From Actinomycetales bacterium (GTDB lineage: Bacteria; Actinomycetota; Actinomycetes; Actinomycetales; Beutenbergiaceae), in the NCBI GenBank assembly GCA_016649925.1, contig JAENWO010000070.1, forward strand, positions 1-9,739: a stretch of DNA of 9,739 bases, given 5' to 3'. The translations under genes were made by a program, and so were the position numbers. Positions 6,819-9,739 of the stretch are shown here, in pieces (position 1 is the stretch's first letter; the number at the start of each line of letters is the position of its first letter). Below the pieces are notes generated by a model. That model was not told the origin of the DNA, made no database searches, and saw nothing but the letters and a program-made list of their open reading frames with translations.

Positions 6819-6872
6819 TTCGAGGCGGACGTCACACGGAGGAAGTTTGAGGCGGATGTCACCCGGAGGGCG
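6819..6872. repeat. 27-bp x2 imperfect direct repeat upstream of rplU
   Basis: Copies at 6819-6845 and 6846-6872 are identical at 22 of 27 positions, with shared core GAGGCGGAYGTCACNCGGAG. They end two bases before the candidate rplU -35 box. If the promoter call is right, this is where an activator or other upstream element would sit. Confidence 0.85.
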
Positions 6873-6874
6873 GT

Positions 6875-6903
6875 TTGCTCCAGGGACCGCTCTCGCGTAA
6901 CCT
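6875..6903 (+). promoter_or_regulatory. Candidate rplU-rpmA promoter
   Basis: TTGCTC at 6875-6880 as -35, a 17-base spacer, and TAACCT at 6898-6903 as -10. Transcription would start near 6910, leaving a leader of about 120 bases. The -10 fits the actinobacterial TANNNT pattern and the spacing is ideal, but the -35 matches only in TTG. Confidence 0.4.
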
Positions 6904-7032
6904 TGTGCGTAGGTGCGCTTGCACCGTCCCTGTCTCCCCGCGCCCTTGAGGTGCGACCATCACGCCCCGTTGGCGTCCGATGTGGCCACGGGGACCCGAG
7001 GACATGTTGTGACGACAGAGATGAGCAGGAAC

Positions 7033-7341
7033 GTGGTGTACGCGATCGTCAAGGCCGGCGGCCGACAGGAGAAGGTGTCCGTCGGTGACGTCGTCGTCGT
7101 GGACCGGCTCTCCGGCTCCCAGGGTGACTCCATCGAGTTCAAGCCCATTCTGCTCGTCGACGGGGAGAAGGTGACGACCGCGGCCGATGAGCTGGAGAAG
7201 GTCACGGTCACCGCGGAGATCGTCCGGGACGAGAAGGGCCCGAAGATCATCATCCTCAAGTTCAAGAACAAGATCGGCTACCGCAAGCGCCAGGGGCACC
7301 GTCAGAAGCTGACGCGCCTCAAGATCACCGGTATCAACTGA
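7033..7341 (+). CDS. rplU: 50S ribosomal protein L21, 102 aa
   Basis: Large-subunit protein that binds 23S rRNA. Hallmarks are the N-terminal VYAIVKAGGRQEKVSVGD, the middle KPILLVDGEKV, and the basic C-terminus with KIGYRKRQGHRQKLTRLKI. The end is fixed; the start is not. GTG 7033 gives the family-typical MVYAIV... N-terminus (102 aa). GTG 7036 gives 101 aa and has AGGA at 7027-7030 at better spacing. ATG 7021 would give 106 aa. GTG 7009 would give 110 aa and has GAGGA (6998-7002) six bases upstream. I chose 7033 on family N-terminus alone. rpmA starts 38 bases after the stop, so the two are almost certainly co-transcribed. The leader upstream is long enough for regulation, but no known L21 leader structure was recognised. 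Confidence 0.95.
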   Translation: MVYAIVKAGGRQEKVSVGDVVVVDRLSGSQGDSIEFKPILLVDGEKVTTAADELEKVTVTAEIVRDEKGPKIIILKFKNKIGYRKRQGHRQKLTRLKITGIN

Positions 7342-7379
7342 CGTCCCCTCCGCTTCAGATCTAGAAAGCAGGCTCCGCC

Positions 7380-7637
7380 ATGGCACACAAGAAGGGCGCC
7401 AGCGCCTCCCGTAACGGACGCGATTCCAACGCCCAGCGCCTCGGCGTCAAGCGGTTCGGTGGGCAGGTCGTCAAGGCCGGCGAGATCATCGTCCGGCAGC
7501 GCGGCACGCACTTCCACCCCGGCGTCAACGTCGGCCGTGGCAGCGACGACACCCTGTTCGCCCTGCAGCCCGGCGCCGTGCAGTTCGGTAGCCGTCGCGG
7601 CCGCAAGGTGATCGACATCGTCACCGCTGGGGTCTGA
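7380..7637 (+). CDS. rpmA: 50S ribosomal protein L27, 85 aa
   Basis: L27 reaches toward the peptidyl-transferase centre with its N-terminal tail. The protein starts directly with MAHKKGASASRNGRDSNAQR, the mature-type N-terminus; there is no N-terminal extension of the kind cleaved in Firmicutes. The core FGGQVVKAGEIIVRQRGTHFHPG and NVGRGSDDTLFAL are classic L27. A length of 85 residues is normal. The Shine-Dalgarno sequence is weak (AGAAAG about 11 bases upstream), so translation may lean on coupling with rplU. It is followed after 14 bases by a strong intrinsic terminator. Confidence 0.98.
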   Translation: MAHKKGASASRNGRDSNAQRLGVKRFGGQVVKAGEIIVRQRGTHFHPGVNVGRGSDDTLFALQPGAVQFGSRRGRKVIDIVTAGV

Positions 7638-7651
7638 GACCCCACAACGTC

Positions 7652-7700
7652 CGGCGGGGGCGGAGCGGCCTAGAGCCGGTCCGCCCCCGCCGTGTTTTTT
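7652..7700 (+). terminator. Intrinsic terminator between rpmA and obgE
   Basis: A perfect 13-bp stem (7652-7664 with 7680-7692, CGGCGGGGGCGGA against its complement). Within the loop CGGC (7666-7669) can pair with GCCG (7675-7678). TGTTTTTT follows (7693-7700). It is the only hairpin in the window with a clear U-run and should stop most rplU-rpmA transcripts before obgE. Confidence 0.92.
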
Positions 7701-7704
7701 GACT

Positions 7705-7746
7705 TTTCTTGACCAGCAACGCGAGTTTCTTGACCAGCAACGCGAG
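7705..7746 (+). repeat. 21-bp x2 exact duplication in front of obgE
   Basis: Two identical adjacent copies (7705-7725, 7726-7746) of a unit reading TTTCTTGACCAGCAACGC plus GAG. Each carries TTGACC, a good match to a -35 box (7709-7714, 7730-7735), but no -10 box sits at the right distance. The last GAG of the second copy forms the start of the obgE ribosome binding site. The unit is a multiple of three and in frame with obgE, but upstream of its start. Confidence 0.95.
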
Positions 7747-7751
7747 GAAGG
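7744..7751 (+). promoter_or_regulatory. Ribosome binding site of obgE
   Basis: GAGGAAGG lies four bases before the ATG at 7756 (eight bases if only GAGG pairs). It supports that ATG over an in-frame TTG at 7699, which sits in the terminator U-run and has no ribosome binding site. Confidence 0.75.
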
Positions 7752-7755
7752 CAAC

Positions 7756-9246
7756 ATGGCGAGCTTTGTGGATCACGTCGTCCTGCACGTCCGCGGCGGT
7801 GACGGTGGCCACGGCTGCGCCTCGATCCACCGCGAGAAGTTCAAGCCTCTCGGCGGGCCCGACGGCGCCAACGGCGGCTCCGGCGGGGACGTGATCCTCG
7901 AGGTCGACCCGCAGATCACAACGCTGCTGGACTACCACCACTCCCCGCACCGGCGGGCCACCAGCGGCAGCCAGGGCGCGGGTGACATGCGCACCGGCAA
8001 GCAGGGCGAGGACCTCGTGCTGTCCGTACCGGACGGCACGGTCGTGAAGTCCCCGGACGGCGAGATCCTCGCCGACCTGGTCGGTGCCGGCACCCGGTTC
8101 GTCGCCGCAGCCGGCGGGCGCGGCGGCCTCGGCAACGCCGCGATCGCCTCGCCCAAGCGCAAGGCGCCCGGCTTCGCACTGCTGGGCGAGCCGGGGGCGG
8201 GGCAGGACCTCGTCCTCGAGCTGAAGACCGTGGCGGATGTCGCGCTGATCGGATTCCCGAGTGCGGGCAAGTCCTCCCTCATCGCCGCGATGTCCGCGGC
8301 TCGGCCGAAGATCGCCGACTACCCGTTCACCACACTCGTCCCGAACCTCGGTGTCGTTCAGGCAGGTGAGGCCCGCTACACCGTGGCAGACGTGCCCGGG
8401 CTCATCCCGGGCGCCAGCCAGGGCAAGGGCCTCGGTCTGGAGTTCCTCCGGCACATCGAACGGTGCGCCGTGCTGGTCCACGTCCTGGACTGCGCCACGC
8501 TCGATCCCGGCCGCGACCCGATCAGCGACCTCGACGTGATCGAGGCCGAGCTCGCCCAGTACGCCGGCGACCTCGAGATCGAGGGCGGACGCGTCCCGCT
8601 TGGTGAGCGTCCCCGGCTGGTGGTGCTCAACAAGATCGACGTGCCCGAGGCTCGTGAGCTGGCCGAGATGGTCAAGCCGGAGCTCGAGGCTCGAGGCCTG
8701 CGGGTGTTCGAGATCTCGACCGCCTCGCACGAGGGCTTGCGGCCGTTGTCCTTCGCGCTGGCGGAGATCGTCCAGACGGCACGCGCTGCCGCGCCTGCGC
8801 CAGCACCCGCCCGCACCGTCCTGCGCCCCCGGGCCGTCAACGATGCGGGGTTCACCGTGACCCGGCGCGAGACGGACCACGTGTACTTCCTCGTCCGCGG
8901 GGAGAAGCCGGAGCGCTGGGTCCGCCAGACGGACTTCGCCAACGACGAGGCGGTGGGCTACCTCGCGGACCGGCTCGCCACCCTCGGGGTGGAGAACGAG
9001 CTCTTCAAGGCGGGTGCCGTCGCGGGCGACGAGGTGGTCATCGGCGACGGGCCAAGGGGCGTCATCTTCGACTGGGAGCCCACGCTGCTCACCGGTCCGG
9101 AGCTCCTCGCCTCGCCCCGTGGCACGGACCTACGCCTCGACGAGAGCCAGCGACCCACCCGTGCGGAGAAGAGGGTGGAGTTTCACGGCCGGATGGACGC
9201 CAAGGCGGCCGCGCGGGCCGAGGTCTGGACCGAGCGGGAGGACTGA
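7756..9246 (+). CDS. obgE: Obg family GTPase, 496 aa
   Basis: GTPase that acts in late 50S assembly and in growth and stress control. Three domains are seen. The Gly-rich Obg fold (1 to about 158) starts MASFVDHVVLHVRGGDGGHG. The G domain has G1 GFPSAGKSS (166-174), switch I with the FTT motif (191-193), G3 DVPG (212-215), G4 NKID (292-295) and G5 around STAS (321-324). The C-terminal OCT domain of actinobacterial and Firmicute Obg lies at about 365-450, ending near GVIFDWEP. A charged tail of about 45 residues follows. All nucleotide-binding motifs are intact. Start: ATG 7756 matches the family N-terminus and has a ribosome binding site. It is 118 bases behind rpmA, but a strong terminator lies between, so obgE needs read-through or its own promoter. 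No convincing promoter was found in the gap. Confidence 0.98.
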   Translation: MASFVDHVVLHVRGGDGGHGCASIHREKFKPLGGPDGANGGSGGDVILEVDPQITTLLDYHHSPHRRATSGSQGAGDMRTGKQGEDLVLSVPDGTVVKSPDGEILADLVGAGTRFVAAAGGRGGLGNAAIASPKRKAPGFALLGEPGAGQDLVLELKTVADVALIGFPSAGKSSLIAAMSAARPKIADYPFTTLVPNLGVVQAGEARYTVADVPGLIPGASQGKGLGLEFLRHIERCAVLVHVLDCATLDPGRDPISDLDVIEAELAQYAGDLEIEGGRVPLGERPRLVVLNKIDVPEARELAEMVKPELEARGLRVFEISTASHEGLRPLSFALAEIVQTARAAAPAPAPARTVLRPRAVNDAGFTVTRRETDHVYFLVRGEKPERWVRQTDFANDEAVGYLADRLATLGVENELFKAGAVAGDEVVIGDGPRGVIFDWEPTLLTGPELLASPRGTDLRLDESQRPTRAEKRVEFHGRMDAKAAARAEVWTERED

Positions 9247-9310
9247 GGGACTCCGCTTCCGACGTCGAGCCGGTCCTGCCCAGACCCGTGGACGGCACGG
9301 CCCCGCCACC

Positions 9311-9343
9311 CTGAGCTCGTCAGTTCGCCGTGAGCTCGTCACG
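9311..9343. repeat. Paired dyad repeat in the obgE-proB spacer
   Basis: Two related 13-base dyads 19 bases apart share TGAGCTCGTCA: CTGA-GCTCG-TCAG (9311-9323) and GTGA-GCTCG-TCAC (9330-9342, extended by one pair to 9329-9343). The outer bases differ as a compensating C-G to G-C swap, so the symmetry is kept. A further arm CTCACG (9357-9362) can pair with CGTGAG (9329-9334). These may form an operator or an RNA hairpin in the 206-base spacer; nothing else was recognised there except a weak GC-rich stretch after obgE. Confidence 0.6.
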
Positions 9344-9452
9344 TTCGATTCGCGATCTCACGGAGAACCGACGGTCTCGATGCGGTGAGCGGCCCGGGCT
9401 CGGGCGGGCCGCGGCGTCGGGGCGAGGTGCTGCCATGCGGGAGAATGGGGCC

Positions 9453-9739
9453 GTGACCCCTGCACTCGCCGACCGGGCCGCGCTCGGGGACCCCGCGCGT
9501 GCCCACCGCGTCGTCGTCAAGATCGGCTCCTCATCCCTCACGGACGACGTCGGCCGTCTCGACGTCGTCAAGCTCACCGCCCTCGTGGACGTGCTGGCCC
9601 GGCGTCGCGCGGCCGGGGGGCAGGTGGTGCTCGTCTCGTCGGGCGCGATCGCGGCGGCCCTGACCGTGCTCGGCCTCAACCGCCGGCCCAAGGACCTCGC
9701 CACGGCACAGGCAGCGGCGAGCGTCGGCCAGGGGCTGCT
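9453..9739 (+). CDS. proB: Glutamate 5-kinase, 3'-truncated by the window edge
   Basis: First enzyme of proline synthesis: ATP-dependent phosphorylation of L-glutamate to glutamyl 5-phosphate in the cytoplasm. Visible are 95 complete codons of the amino-acid kinase domain: RVVVKIGSSSLT (residues 19-30, ATP-phosphate site), VVLVSSGAIAA (around 64-74), and the RPKDLATAQAAASVGQGLL segment at the window edge. The SSGAIAAG pattern usual in this family reads SSGAIAAA here, a mild change. Start is uncertain: GTG 9453 has GGGAG nine bases upstream, while an in-frame ATG at 9435 with GAGG (9424-9427) would add six residues. GAGAAT six bases before the GTG could instead mark a leaderless start. It follows obgE by 206 bases, as expected for actinobacteria, where proA often comes next. 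Confidence 0.95.
   Translation, partial: MTPALADRAALGDPARAHRVVVKIGSSSLTDDVGRLDVVKLTALVDVLARRRAAGGQVVLVSSGAIAAALTVLGLNRRPKDLATAQAAASVGQGL

Larger units (their letters stand above)
6721..7032. other. Divergent spacer between the peptidase E-like gene and rplU
   Basis: 312 bases without a supported gene. In order it holds the ribosome binding site of the minus-strand gene, a short inverted repeat (6772-6791), a 27-bp imperfect direct repeat (6819-6872), a candidate rplU promoter (6875-6903), a small hairpin GGTGC-GCTT-GCACC (6912-6925) in the predicted rplU leader, and GAGGA (6998-7002), which could serve an upstream in-frame GTG start. Open frames crossing it are poorly supported shadows. Confidence 0.7.

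Noticed and set aside
5602..6900. 432-codon plus-strand frame across the 23-bp array and the peptidase E-like gene
   Set aside because: It lies opposite two better-supported genes, has no ribosome binding site, and its translation is biased toward Arg, Gly and Ala without recognisable domains.
6856..6900. 14-codon open frame (ATG 6856 to stop 6898) with GGAGG upstream
   Set aside because: The spacing of 13 or more bases is poor, it overlaps the 27-bp repeat and the candidate -10 box, and only one repeat copy has the ATG.
7699..7755. Upstream TTG start for Obg, adding the FLDQQRE repeat
   Set aside because: The TTG sits in the terminator U-run with no ribosome binding site, and the family N-terminus begins at ATG 7756.
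7621..8880. 419-codon minus-strand frame opposite obgE
   Set aside because: It is a shadow of the Obg reading frame, which carries all five GTPase motifs.

Overview
The window is very GC-rich, shows GC-biased third codon positions, and carries the gene block rne - rplU - rpmA - obgE - proB. That points to an actinobacterium, probably of the Micrococcales; the order-level guess rests on the look of the proteins and is weak. No mobile element, RNA gene or CRISPR array was seen.

Layout. (1) Bases 2-3010, plus strand: the 3' part of an RNase E/G gene (5' end outside the window), with long low-complexity flanks around a conserved catalytic core. (2) Bases 3011-3153: a strong hairpin behind rne, then five copies of a 17-bp repeat running up to the stop codon of a converging gene. 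(3) Bases 3154-6720, minus strand: three genes in the order peptidase E-like, large four-helix membrane protein of unknown function, flavodoxin-like. Their spacers hold a 23-bp x4 array and a nested hairpin region. (4) Bases 6721-7032: divergent spacer with a 27-bp imperfect repeat and a candidate rplU promoter. (5) Bases 7033-9246, plus strand: rplU (L21), rpmA (L27) and obgE (Obg GTPase). A textbook intrinsic terminator and a 21-bp duplication separate rpmA from obgE. (6) From 9453 to the window end: the start of proB (glutamate 5-kinase).

How the genes work together. rne, rplU, rpmA and obgE all serve RNA turnover or the large ribosomal subunit: RNase E processes rRNA and mRNA, L21 and L27 are 50S proteins, and Obg is a 50S assembly GTPase. 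proB starts proline synthesis and often follows obgE in actinobacteria. The three minus-strand genes break the rne-rplU neighbourhood and have no evident link to it.

I do not see a clear new molecular system. The most unusual feature is that nearly every spacer, and the flanks of rne, carry a different short tandem duplication, several with internal dyad symmetry. The 673-residue membrane protein is the only full gene whose function I cannot name.
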